64,000 bases of DNA, taken from Corylus avellana (Eukaryota; Streptophyta; Magnoliopsida; Fagales; Betulaceae). Numbering within the stretch: position 1 is the first letter of the stretch; the number at the start of each line of letters is the position of its first letter. The DNA lies in NCBI RefSeq assembly GCF_901000735.1, contig NC_081548.1, positions 7,529,811 to 7,593,810 on the forward strand, written 5' to 3'. The notes beneath the pieces are model-generated. The model made no database searches. It saw only the letters and a list, made by a program, of their open reading frames with translations, and was not told the DNA's origin. This document shows positions 25,448-36,811 of this stretch, one piece after another. Position numbers and translations under genes: made by a program.

Positions 25448-25973
25448 TGATGTAGGACAATATTTACCTTTATTTTCAGTAAAAACGAAAATAAAGAAAA
25501 TATCAAAAATAATATTGGAGCAGCGCCGCTTAATCAAAATTTTATCCGTTCTCAAACAATGGAAGTACAAAAGGAAAGATTGCCACGAATCTCACTGATT
25601 GTCAATTTTATATTAGGATTTTATTTTATTTTATTAGGACTTTATTTCCTTTCCTTATAGGGTTACATTACTACTGTTACTAGGATTATGTTTACTTTCC
25701 TACTAAGATTAGATTTACTTTCTCTACTAGAAGTAGGTTTACTTTTTCTCCAAGGATTTCTCTTCTATAAATAGGCTAGCTTATTATGTAAAACTGAACT
25801 CATTGAATTATTATCAAATCAGAGATTTCTCTCTCAAATACTCTGTGGAGTTTTATTTTTCTTTTAGCCTGCGGGCTTGTTTTCATCTTTTTGGGTAGAA
25901 GACGAAGACGCTTCTCCTTGCAGAATCAAAGACGCTGCTCTTTAATTAGTTACCTTAGTCTTTTGCTACGTCA
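25448..25973 (+). repeat. 3' LTR of the nested element
   Basis: 526 bp. Differs from the 5' LTR by scattered substitutions only. Confidence 0.93.
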
Positions 25974-27998
25974 ATTGAACCAATCTCTGGACCATGAGCT
26001 TGGGTCAATTTTTGCCAAATAGTTGTATGCATCTTCGCTTATAAGCCTCAATTCCTCCATTTCCTTATGGAAATCAACTTTAGTGTATGCTTCAGCTGCA
26101 ACCCATAACTTCTTCTTCAACATTAAATCACGGTGACCTATGTCTCTATAGTTGGCATACAAATGTCGTAAACAAAACTGGTGGTCACCCCCAGGAAGCA
26201 CATCGATTTATTGACTTGGCTTTCGCTCGCTCCTCCCCTGTCAACCTAGGCAACGTATCGCTTGCCCGCTAGCTGGTTGCAGCCCCTACACTCAGTCACA
26301 ATAATAAATAAATTTGGTTACTTGTTGACGAAAACAAAGAATCACAAATATATATATATATATATATAATGAACCTAAAATATGGTTACCTTTTGATGAT
26401 CAGAAATAAATGTCTATCCTTGTACAGGGGGTGCCAAGATCTGATAACAATGTCTCAAGAAACCATATCCAACTATCTTTGGTTTCTGCCTCAACAACTG
26501 CAAGTGCCACTGGGTACATGTTATTATTGCTATCTCTCGAAATGGCAGACAAAAGTTGTCCCTTATAAGGCCTTTTTAAAAAACAACAATCCAACATAAT
26601 GATAGGCCTACAACCACCTCGAAAACCCTTTTTCACGGCAGCCAAAGAGAAGTATAACCTATGGAAACATGCTGGATGGTCAGGTAAAGGTCTATCTACC
26701 TTCATCATCATACAACTACCCCGGTTTGTTTGCCTAATTGTTTCACAATAATCCCGAAACCTACTGTATTGAAGATTAACTTTACCAAGAATCATATCCT
26801 TTGTAATTCTTCTAGCCCCCATACATCTGGCAATTATTAACATTAACACCCCACTTGTCTTTGACTTCCCCAAGGATTGCCTTTAAAGGCATGTTAGGTT
26901 GTGCTCTAAACTTGTCAATAAGTTTGTCGGCAATCCATGCAGATTTGACAATAGAATTCTTATGCTTCATTGTACAAGTGTGTTTCACATTTAATGATCT
27001 AATTTCAAATGAGTCATCATCCTTACATTTACGACTGTACACCCTATACCTACAACCTGGATCCCCGCATACCACAATACATTTGGCCGGGCAATTCTTT
27101 TTAAACCTTATATCCTTCCCATTTCTTAAATTGCTCTCTCTCGTAGCTTCTCCAAAGACTTCGATTGAGGGAAATTTCTACCCAGTACTCAATTGTGGGT
27201 TTTGCATGTCAATTTGCTGAAACTCTATTCGCCTAGTTACACATGTGGCAAGAGATGAATCCTCAATCTCCTCATCACTTGTGGGAGGGGATACAAGAAT
27301 GTCACTTCGTGCCATGTCTGAGTTGGCATCATCATCAACCTCATAACCATAGCATTTTCCCCTTCCACTAACTTCTTCAGCATCTTGATTATCACCCTCC
27401 TCCACATCATCATTATCCTCATCCTCATCCTCTGACTCATTACCCTCCCCATCACCCTCAACACCACCCTCCTCAACAGTGCCCCTTCCATTGATGTCTC
27501 AAGAACGTTGTTTTCTTCATCAAACAAGTCCGGTTCTAACACCTCGTCCTAGTACGGATCATCTCGATCAATCCTACTATGCCCACCATCTTCACCATCA
27601 CCATCATCATCATCATTATCTTCGTCATATTCCTGATCATTAACCATAAGCTCCTCAAATAAAACAAGATACAACTCAGTAATTGATACCCCTACATGCT
27701 CTGCAACTATTTCCAACACATCATGGTCTAATGAAATTAATTTCAGACCAGTTTGGATACTAGTACTTGGGTGTTTGTAATACACCAGATCCCCTGATTT
27801 GTATCCATACTTTTTAATTATACCCTCAATCTCAAAAAAAGACAACATGTCTGCATCAAACTTCTCGTCATACACATCTATGTCACCACCCACATATGTG
27901 CACATAAACCTCATATTTATTTTACCCCTGTAATGCACCTTGAATACAAACTCATGTATAGTCATCCTAACAATAAAAGAAATAAAGAAAATAAACAA

Positions 27999-29223
27999 AT
28001 CAATAAAATATTAACATGCGTTGCGAATAAATAAACACTCAACTTACCACACATATGTATTAAAAATAATTAATTTGAATAAGTTTTCACATGGGACTCA
28101 TCAATTATTTGTGGTAATATATGTTGTTTATGTTGTTTTCAATATAGCATGCACATGCAGCCAATGAGATTGCTTTGTTTGGCCCCCCAATGGTCATTAA
28201 TTATGTACACAATATTATACGGGCACATGCAGCTTTCTATGCTTGATCTATTATATGACATTATTTTATAGGGACCACATAACCCAATTTGATGCCTCAA
28301 TTCTAGAATATAGCATCCGTAGGCGGACCACCAAAAAAAAAAAAAAAAACTATACCCATAGCATATAACATCTGTAGGGGGACCACATAACCCATCAACC
28401 CCTATGCGTGAAACCCATCAAACAATAAGCAAACAAGTAGACAATAGGCAGACAATAAACCCATCAACCAGAAACTACAACCACTATGCGTGAAACCAAA
28501 ATCCCCAATAAAAAAATATACCAAAAAAAAAAAAAAAGGGACCCATATCATTTTCCTTCACCATAAAGTCAATTTTCCTTCACCCAAATCTAAACATCAA
28601 TATAGAGAACTCCAAAACAACCTAAACCCATCGAGAAAGAGAATTCCACAAACCCTAAAAAATAGAAAAACTCAATTAAATTTAGTGGGTTACCTTCAAT
28701 GGCCAAAATCTTCAAAGGAAGACGTCTTTTCCCCTCATGATCTATACGTTTTTGTGAGTTTAATCAGATGGGTTTGAAAATTGCAGGTGAGGCATGAGGT
28801 TGGTCGCATGGCGGTTGGGCTGCTACGTAGAGAAGGGAAGTGGAGAAGAAGACGAACCTGCGTGGGTTGCTGTATGTTTAGGGTATTATGCCGTTTTGGT
28901 AAGTGTAAGGGTTTTTGTTTTGTTTTGTTTTGTTTGTTTTTTTTTTTTTTTTCAAGCCAAACCACATCGTTTGGGGGGCCTTTTTTAAAATGATTTTTTT
29001 TTTCTCAAAAGGGCATTTTAGTAACTTAACTTCAACAAATGACATTGTATTTCATTTTCGTCCAATTTGACGGTGCTGACTAACGAAGTGGCCACTTTGC
29101 AAAATTTTGGTACATTGTTAGGTTACTTTAGTACCTTTTGAACATTAGGGGGCCAAGTCGCAAACGGTTGTCAGTTTGGAGAACCTTTTTTTTATATTTT
29201 TCCCTTATTTATTATTATTATTT
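27999..29223. other. Region upstream of the MULE transposase; no gene seen
   Basis: The region holds A- and T-rich tracts, short TAACCCATCAAC-type repeats (28390-28470), and near 28985-29203 a terminal-repeat-like segment that may be the other end of the MULE. A CT/GT-rich stretch at 28690-28990 could be the element's promoter and leader. Confidence 0.4.
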
Positions 29224-29224
29224 T

Positions 29225-29365
29225 AGGAAAATTATAGTTTACCCACTCAAAGTTGACAGCGTTTTTCAATTCGAACACCAAAGTTTCAATTTTTGCAATC
29301 CACCCCCCAAAGTTTCAAATTTTTGCAATTTGACCAATTGTATCCAAAACTTTCCATATTGCCCC
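29225..29365 (+). repeat. Single terminal repeat of the Pack-MULE family
   Basis: GGAAAATTATAGTTTACCCAC, then 'tttttgcaatccacccccc' and 'aatttttgcaatttgaccaat', follows the same pattern as the terminal repeats at 8450-8560 and 15260-15365. I see no matching inverted end close by, so this is a truncated copy. Confidence 0.6.
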
Positions 29366-29637
29366 TAATTTTTATTTTTTTTATTTTTTATAAAAAAATT
29401 TTGGGGTGGCTGGCCATCTGGCCATTTTTGCACCCCCAAATTTGTTTCTTTTTTTTTTCATAAAAAATAAAAAAATAATCGAGGAATAGTGTAAATTTAG
29501 AGGATGTATTATTCAAATTGAAAAGATGAAAACTTTATTGAAGTCTAAACGATGTTGAAGATTAACGTCAACACAAATGCTCTTTCCCTAATCCACATGT
29601 TTATGCTACCACTCCCCAAAAAAAAAAAAAAGCGATT

Positions 29638-29861
29638 TAAGTTTACACTTTACCCCTAGACATTGTCGAACTTTTTGGTTGAAAAGTATCACGTGTCATG
29701 CACGCGACTTGGTTTCCGTCCAAAGTGACGGCCAAAATAAACGAATGGGCTTTTTTGTTAACGTCTGGAATTTTGTAGGGGTCAAGTGTCACTTTTTAAA
29801 CATTGAATGTCAAAACGAAAAATGGGTAGATATTTCATGGGGGGTAAAGTGTACTTCACCT
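29638..29861. mobile_element. MITE-like element with MULE-type ends
   Basis: The left end AAGTTTACACTTTACCCC and the inverse of the right end (AAGTACACTTTACCCCCC) match well and face each other over about 220 bp. No target duplication could be fixed. Confidence 0.45.
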
Positions 29862-29912
29862 TTTTTTGATTGAACCGTTTAAATTAGTTTGATATGTTTT
29901 GAATAGTGGGTG

Positions 29913-30256
29913 TTAGAATATATGGAAAATATATTATATTTTCCATATATTTCATAATTATGCTGATATTGAAATATTCTCTATTTATGGGTTGATTGTA
30001 ATCATATAATGGGATTGTAATCAAATCAAGGAGATTTGATTACCAAACTTATATTTAGACATTACCCTATAAATAGAGACCTTTGTATTGTAGACAAATT
30101 AAGTTAATGAGCACAATGTAGCCCTTAGGGGTATTCCGAGTGGTGGACGTAGGTGTCTAACACCGAACCACCCCATGTTTCTGTGTACAATACAAAGGTC
30201 TCTATTTTCCATTATGAAATATATGAAAAATATAATATATTTTCCATATATTCTAA
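29913..30256. mobile_element. 344-bp fold-back MITE with 46-bp ends and 9-bp target duplication
   Basis: The first 46 bases (29913-29958) and the inverse of the last 46 (30211-30256) differ at one position. A perfect 9-bp duplication TAGTGGGTG flanks the element (29904-29912 and 30257-30265). A second inverted pair (30071-30093 with 30185-30207, AATAGAGACCTTTGTATTGTA) lies directly inside the right arm, so much of the element can fold into one long hairpin. The central 'gtggacgtaggtgtctaacaccgaaccac' recalls Ty1/Copia LTR sequence. The 9-bp duplication points to a Mutator-type transposase. Confidence 0.88.
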
Positions 30257-30470
30257 TAGTGGGTGTAACTTCAAGAATGGTTTGGAATGGTGTTTTGTAT
30301 TGTGATTATATGTATAAAACATAGCAGAAAATTTTTAGGAATAACATCAAGAAAACAAAAAAATATTGCAATTTCTTTTGATTTGCATGTTTGAATGGTT
30401 TGCCAATTTTTTTTTTTCTTCTAGAAAATCAAGCTGCTATAGATAATTGCTTGTTTGTCTTAATATTAGG

Positions 30471-31519
30471 CACTACAAAAAAAATTACTATTTTCTGACG
30501 TGGCAAACAGTACATGATTTTTGCCACGTCACCATTTTTTGACATGGCAAAAAATGCGACGTCAGAAGATATTTTTCTGACATGCTAAATATTGACATGT
30601 CACAAAAAAATGGGCGGGATTTTGAAATTTTTCCCTCTTCTTATTTTCCCTCAACGTTTTTCCTCTTTTTATTCTTCCCTCTTCATTTATTTTCCCTACA
30701 CTCTCTCTCTCTCCTCTCTCAATCTCCCTTCTCTCCATGGCAGATCGAAGAAAGCAGAAGAAGGAGAAGAAAAAAGAAAAGGAGAAGAGAAGAAGAAAAA
30801 GAAAGGGAGAAGAGAAGAAGAAGAAAAAAAAAAAAAAAAAAAAAAAAGGAGAAGAGAAGATTAGAGAAGAAGAAGAAGAGAAGATAAGAGGATTTTTTGG
30901 GTTTTTGAAGATTTGTTGGGTTTGACGTTTAGGTTTTTGATTTTTCAGATTGTTTTTTTGATTTGGGTTTTTGATTGTTTGAAGATTTTTCGGTGTGAGT
31001 TTGGGTTTTTGAAAATGGAGATCGAAAAGAAGAGAGAACATGGAGAAAAGTGAGAGTTGGCCAGAGAAAAGAAGAGAGAGAAAGAAAAAATTGAGAAAAG
31101 AAGAGAGCCGGCCGTGCTGGGCAGAAACGAAAAAATTTTGGAGAAATTTTTTTTTGTGGTTTCTCTGCACCACTCGAGCGGTGCAGAGAAACGAATTTCT
31201 CTAGATAAATTACAAAAAAAAAAAATTAAATTAATACATTTTTTAATTGAAAAAAAAATTCAAGAAATTTTTTTTTTTAAAAAAATTATTATTTTTAATT
31301 AATTTTTAAATTTCCTGACGTGCCAAAACTGACACGTTAGAAAATTCTGACATGCTAAGCAGTAACACGTCAGGAAAAAAAATTTCCTGACACCTATGCT
31401 TCTAACATTCAACACACGTCAAAAGTGCTACGTCAGAAATTTTTTTTGACGTGTCAGACACCCTGACACGTCAGAAAACTCCAGTGAGAAAAAAATTGGT
31501 TTTTTTTTTTTTTGTAGTG
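30471..31519. mobile_element. CACTA-like non-autonomous element 1
   Basis: The left end is CACTACAAAAAAAATTAC and the right end TTTTTTTTGTAGTG, the terminal signature of plant CACTA (EnSpm) elements. Both ends are lined with short subterminal repeats of TGACGTGGCA/TGCCACGTCA type in both orientations. The inside is a pyrimidine-rich stretch followed by ATGGCAGATCGAAGAAAGC and (GAAGAA)n, with no transposase. A GGGCGGGAT box lies at 30612-30620. The 3-bp flanks (AGG and ATG) do not match. Confidence 0.8.
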
Positions 31520-31904
31520 ATGCATGGTTAGGTTTTCAAAACATGATTATATTTTCAAAACATTATGTAACTTATATTGACAATATATATAAAAGTAGTT
31601 CACACAGTCTCATTATGTTTTGCTGAATGAATGATTAGATTTTGGATGTATAGAGCAACATTAAATGTAGGTTTTTTTTTTTGGTAGTGTACTTTCAATG
31701 AAAGTCCAATAACAAAAGGAGAAAATAAAAATAAAAATAACATGCAGATCTGCTTCCTGAATTGATTTAACATGACACAAAGAACTTATATAGAAGAAAA
31801 TGTTTAAATTACACATCTTGGAAAGCTCTCCTAGTGTCTATTTAGCTAGTAGAGTACCAAAGATTCTTGAGAGTAGGGTTGTAGATTAGCGGACTTAAAA
31901 TATG

Positions 31905-32490
31905 CTACGTTAGCCAAGATGATATGGATGTGATAAATGAGTGTGAAGTGTATCGTTATTCGTTATATGGAAGTGGTTGAAAGAATGAATTTTACCATTT
32001 TCTAAAAAGAAACGTAAACCACTTAAAACACGACATGTTAGTCAGTGTGACATGGGTACTATAAAATAAGTGTGAAGTGCAACATTATTCTAGAAAAAAA
32101 GAGTAACAATACTCTTCACGCTCATTTATTATACATGTATTACGTTGGCTGACAAGATGTGTTTTAAGTGGCTTCATTTGTCAACCACTTAAAAAAATAA
32201 GAGTGTAAACCACTTAGAACACGACATGTCAACCGCCGAGACATGGGTGTAAAAAATAAGTGTGAAATGTAGCATTATTCTAGAAGAAAGAGTAATGTTA
32301 CTATTCATACTCATTTACACACACATGTCACATCGGCTGATGTGACATGTTCTAAGTGACTTCCCACATGAGTCACTTAAAAAAATACAAGTGTAAACTA
32401 CTTAAAACACGACATGTCAACTTGTGTCATATTGGTGTAATGAATGGGTGCGAAGTATAGCATTATTATAGAAGAAAGAGTAATACTACT
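31905..32490 (+). repeat. Tandem repeat, about 190 bp, three to four copies
   Basis: GTAAACCACTTA...ACACGACATGT recurs at about 32014, 32205 and 32393 (spacing 191 and 188), with a partial copy before. Each unit also has inverted words ('cacatgtcacatcggctgatgtgacatg'). No coding sequence. Confidence 0.75.
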
Positions 32491-33745
32491 CACTACAAAA
32501 AAACAATTTTTTTTTTTACTGGAGATTTCTGACGCTTTATGGTGTCCGACGAGTCAGAAAATTTTTCTGACGCGTGTTGATTGTTAGAAACATAGGTGAT
32601 AAGAAAAAAAATTTCCTGACGCGTCAGTGAGTAGAACGTCAGAAAATTCTGACGTTTTACTGTACGACACGTCAGAATAATTTTCTGACGTGGTAAGTGT
32701 TTCCATGTCAGAAAATTCTGACATTGGAGTTCCGCCACGTCAGAAAATTTTCTGACGTGGCATCTCTAACACGTCAAAAAATGTGGAATTTTTTTAAAAT
32801 TTTTTCTGAATTTTTTCTTTCTTTTTTTCAATTAAAAAAATTTATTAATTGAAATTAATTTTCAATTAATTTTTTTTTTTTAGGAATTTCTTTGCACCAC
32901 GAGTCGAGTGGTGCAGAGAAATGAAAATCAAGCACCATTAATGGTGCAGAGAAGAAGATTTCAAAAACCCAAATATTTGGGTTTTTGATTTTAGGAATTT
33001 CTGATCTGCACCTCTTTTCTTTTCTATCTCCGGCCAGCTCTCCCTTTTCTCCATTTTCTCAATCTCTCTCTTCTTTTTGATCTCCATTTTCAAAAACTCA
33101 AACCCAAAACCCAAACCAAAAAAATCTTCAAAAAATCAAAAACCCAAATATCAAACCCAACAAATCGTCAAAAACCCAAAAATCTTCTTATCTTCTCTTC
33201 TTCTTCTTCTTCTTATTCTTCTTCTTCTTTTTTTTTTTCTTTGTTTTTTTTTAAAAAAAACTTACCCATGGGTAAGTTAAAAAATCTTCTCCCTGCATGG
33301 CAACAAATCTTCACACTACAGTGCAGCTCCCTCTTTTTCTTCTAGATCTGCACACTGCTGGCCAGCTTCTCTTCTCCTTTTCTTCTTCTTTTTCTTCTTC
33401 TCTTCTCCTTTTCTTTTTCTTCTTTCTTCTTCGATCTGCTGCTTTCATTTTTTTCCCTCTAGATCTAGAGGGAGCTGCCGTGCAGTGTGCACATCAAGAA
33501 GGGAGATTGAGAGAGGAGAAAGAGAGAGTGTGGGGAAAATAAATGAAGAGGGAAAGAATAAGAAGAGTGAAAAAGTTGAGGGAAAAAAGAAGAGGGAAAA
33601 ATTTTAAAATCCCGCCCATTTTTTTATGATATGTTAATATCGGGTACCGAGGGGATTTCTGACGTGCCATGTGTCGCACATCAGGAATTCTTGACGTGCG
33701 ACACATGGCACGTTAGGAAACTAATCTAAAAAAAAAAAAATTGAC
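32491..33745. mobile_element. CACTA-like element 2, opposite orientation, right end lost
   Basis: It begins CACTACAAAAAAACAA with TCTGACG and CGTCAGAA subterminal words. Its content (GGTGCAGAGAA, CT-rich leader, then AATCCCGCCCA) is the reverse of element 1. The expected GTAGTG end is missing; sequence fades into AT-rich DNA where the pararetroviral copy starts at 33759. Confidence 0.7.
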
Positions 33746-33758
33746 ATACGATATATAT

Positions 33759-35683
33759 AAAACCAGCCATGAGGCGGTAATGACAGTAGTATAATCAAAA
33801 TAAAGAAATGATATTAAAGACAGTTGAGAAACATGATAAACAAAGCTTGAAATTGTTATAGATTAAATCGTTACAGATTAGATAAGCTTACAAAAGTAAG
33901 TGATAGTGCTTACTGAAGTAAGTGACAGAGAGGGAGAGGAAACAAAGACAGGGGAATGGCTAGAGAGCAAAAGAGCTTCAGAAGATGAAGGTCTCTGGTA
34001 AATTGCTTCTGCCTTACAAAGGGGAGGGGAGCCCGTTATATAGGCTGATTACATCAAATAAAACAAAATACAATCATGAAAAGCAGATGCCGCGTTAATG
34101 CGGTCAATAGTGCATAGTAGAGGCACGTTCGGCGCCAATTTGAAACAGTGAAAGTAGCCAATCTGGAATAGTTGCTGTCGGCACTATAGTGTCGGCAGAC
34201 AAAACTTGAACAGTGAATAGTGCGTCCGAACAATAATCTTGTACAGTGTCGTCCGTGACAATGAACAGTAAAAGTGAACAGTGTTTTGCACAGTAACTTC
34301 AAATCATTGATCCGTTGAAGATCTTTTAGATGAATTGCTGTTGTTATGAACAGTGAACTGAGAACCAGCTGTTAATGGAATGGTAGCAGTTCTTTTTCTT
34401 TGAAACTCTTGGGAAATCTGTGGCCGTTATGGTGCCATTGTTTCACAAATCTTCAATCCCTGGGTAGGGATAGTAGTCTTGTGTGTCTTCATAATATGAG
34501 GGAACTTGAAGGGGCTTCTAGGACGATGCAGATTTTTCTTCTTCTTCGTCGTTGTCAGAATCATCATCAAGGGCAGCAAGGAGAGCTTTGATTTTTTCTT
34601 TCTTCTTTGAAGAAGATTTCTTCTTGGAAGAACTAGATGCAGTGGAAGGGGAAGAAACATGGGATATTTCCTTTTCTTCTTTTGGGGAGGAGAAAATACT
34701 GGGAGTAATCAAGAGTGGGGGTTTAGCCGTTAGTGGCAAAGCATGAGCCTTGGAGGCTTGAGACATTTCTTTGACAGAGATGACAATGGAATCAACTAGT
34801 GAGCATTTATCCCACCATTTGACAAACCATTGCCGTTGGATCTTGTCTTCTGAAAGGTGATATTGCCATTTTAGAATCCATGGAAGTTTGTATTTTTTGA
34901 CAAAATGAAGCATAGTTGAAAACTTAGAACCATAAGAATCAACTTTGTAGTTGTTTTTGAATATTTGGAAGGCTTCAACTAGTTGGAGAGGGAGGATATC
35001 AGGGAGAAGGCCAAATTGGCTCCACCATTTGGAGAACCAGAGAGGTAGGATACCGCAGAAATTTTTGTCAAAATTGATAAACCAGGAATGATCAAAATTC
35101 GAGGTTTGGTAAAGCATAAATTTAAACCGGGCATCGATATAATCATAATAAGTGCAGGGGATAGTAAAGCCGTTAAGGGATTTTGAGACAGGAGGATGGT
35201 TACCCCATTCATTTCCAGTGATAATCCGTTTAAAATAGACACTATGATAAAGTATCTTTTGGGGATTATTCCTGTCAGGAATAGCTTTGAAAGAGACAGA
35301 ATCAGTTTGTTTTAAGACAGCAGAATAATAGGCCAAATTTTTCTGGGGTGTTCAGGGATCCAGTGAAAATTTGGAGGCAAGTAGGGGAGGGCAATATCTC
35401 CGGCAGATTTAAAAGAGGAAGAACGATTTAATTCGACAAAGAATAAATTCTGAGAATAAGGGAGAGTCATATAGGCAGATGTTTTATCATACCTAATGAA
35501 GGGATTTCTGGACCTATCAGAAAAGGGATCATAAGAGGAGGCAAGTGTACTTGAGTACGACATTTGAGAATCAGGATAGAAGTGAGAAAATCTGTTGGTT
35601 ATGGCAACAGAAGAAATAGGCAAAGAAGAAGCAAGGGAAGAATTTTAAGGTCAGAGCCTTGGAGTCAACTTTCTCTCTGAATC
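33759..35683 (-). pseudogene. Inverted arm of copy A: ORF2 and 3' region
   Basis: On the minus strand, ORF2 runs from about 35680 to its stop at 34445-34443, with a one-base loss near 35345 that shifts frame. Its TATA-like GTTATATAGG (plus reading) lies at 34034-34043. The junction with the spacer is at 35683/35684 ('ctttctct' next to 'ctgaatc'). Confidence 0.8.
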
Positions 35684-36727
35684 TAGCTGCAATCCAAAAA
35701 CTTGTTCTGTTCTGACCAAATCAGAAGAACAAGAAGATTTACTTTTTACCCTGATTTCAAAAATTGATAATCCTGATTTGAAAGAAGAGTATCTTAAAAA
35801 ACTTAAGAAACTCATGACCAAAAATGTTGAAAAACCTGTTAGCACTAAAATCTCTCTTCAAGATACCTTGAAACGATTTTCAAAACAAAAATCGAAGGTA
35901 GTTACTATCTCAGATTTGCAGCATGAGATTAGTATCATCAAGAAAGATATTGCTAATTTGCAAATTGACTTGCAAAAGGTTAATATTGAAAACAAAGATT
36001 TACAACAAAAGCTTTTGCTTTTAAATCTTAACCAATGTTTTCCAGGAAGTGTTTCTGATAACGAAACAACTGAGCATGACGATGAGGCTGAATCCAGTCA
36101 TAAATCTTTGTCTAATGAAGTTAAGATTGTCAGTATGATCAATAAAATTGTTCCTCCCAGATGGTATTCAAAAGTCAGAATTACCATTTCCCCTGATTAT
36201 GCTTTTGATGTCTTTGCTTTAATTGATTCTGGTTCTGATTTGAATTGTATTCAAGAATGATTTATTCCTAGTAAATATTTTGAAAAATCTACTCAGAAAC
36301 ATGACTCTACAAGTGGAAACAAATTGCACATTGATTTTGAATTAAATAATGCTTATGTCTGTTATGATAATATTCATTTTCATATCCCTATTGTTCTTGT
36401 CAAAAATATGAGCGAAAGGGTAATTCTTGGAATGCCTTTTCTTGCTTTGCTTTACCCATTCTCTGTTGACGAGATTGGAATTTCAACTGTTAAATTTGGT
36501 GTTAATATTCAAGTACATTTTGCTTCTAAACTTGATATTGATATTAATCGGTTGGACATTAAGTTTAGGCAGTCCCCAATTCTAGAGTTGGATAAGGACC
36601 CTATCCCCATCAGAATTTTATCCTGCTTAAACACCCCCCTGACGGTTGTGTTTTCCCAGAATTCTTTGTTCATACCTATCCCCAGCACATGGTGCATATT
36701 ATTTTTTCTGATTTGCAAAAAATAATT
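35684..36727 (+). pseudogene. Capsid end and aspartic protease of copy A
   Basis: The frame opens in the acidic tail after the capsid zinc knuckle and runs through a coiled-coil-like stretch (SDLQHEISIIKKDIANLQID, about 35910-35970) to the protease active-site motif ALIDSGSDLNCI at about 36214-36249. A TGA follows at 36258-36260, and the same frame resumes with MSERVILGMPFL, a flap-region signature of retroviral-type proteases. Protease sequence ends near 36725, and no reverse transcriptase follows. Low similarity to named viruses cannot be tested here. Confidence 0.75.
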
Positions 36728-36811
36728 TTGACATTATTTTGCATATATTTTATAAAAATTTTAACCATTTTGGTTCTAATTACTTTCCTTATGAATTTTT
36801 GCAGTGCCACA

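Larger units (their letters stand above)
23729..25973 (+). mobile_element. Non-autonomous LTR retrotransposon nested in the MULE transposase
   Basis: LTRs at 23729-24255 and 25448-25973 begin TGATGTAGGAC and end TACGTCA. A perfect primer site TGGTATCAGAGC (methionine tRNA) lies at 24258-24269 and a polypurine tract AAGTGGGGGTGTC at 25435-25447. The insertion is flanked by a perfect 5-bp duplication ATTGA at 23724-23728 and 25974-25978. The 1.19-kb inside has a gag fragment but no protease, reverse transcriptase or integrase. It interrupts the transposase reading frame just after the CLRHLYANYR region. Confidence 0.95.
22541..27998 (-). pseudogene. MuDR-type (MULE) transposase gene, split by an LTR element and decayed
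   Basis: On the minus strand the order is that of plant mudrA-like transposases: an N-terminal domain (27998-27549, with YVGGDIDVYDEKFDADMLSF), an acidic linker with lost frame (27542-27178), a MuDR/FAR1-like DNA-binding region (27075-26812, CGDPGCRYRVYS and WIADKLIDKFRAQP), the transposase core (26873-26400, RPIIMLDCCFLKRPYKGQLL), the CLRHLYANYR segment (26160), the region after the LTR insertion (23725-23572, NLCECFNAYILKVRD) and a CCHC knuckle CSKCRRIGHNTITC (about 23100-23060), then an RGRGRG tail (about 22680). A splice donor follows 'atcatcaaaag' near 26385 and an acceptor precedes 26276. The core is frame-shifted near 26425. It is inactive as it stands but could once have moved the MULE family in this window. 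Confidence 0.88.

Noticed and set aside
22213..29203. Declaring these two points the ends of one autonomous MULE
   Set aside because: The terminal patterns resemble each other only loosely and the 9-bp flanks (TGAAATTTA and TTATTTATT) do not match.
30562..31302. Open frames of up to 203 codons rich in Lys/Glu/Arg or Phe/Ser
   Set aside because: They translate GAAGAA/TTCTTC low-complexity DNA inside a CACTA-like element.
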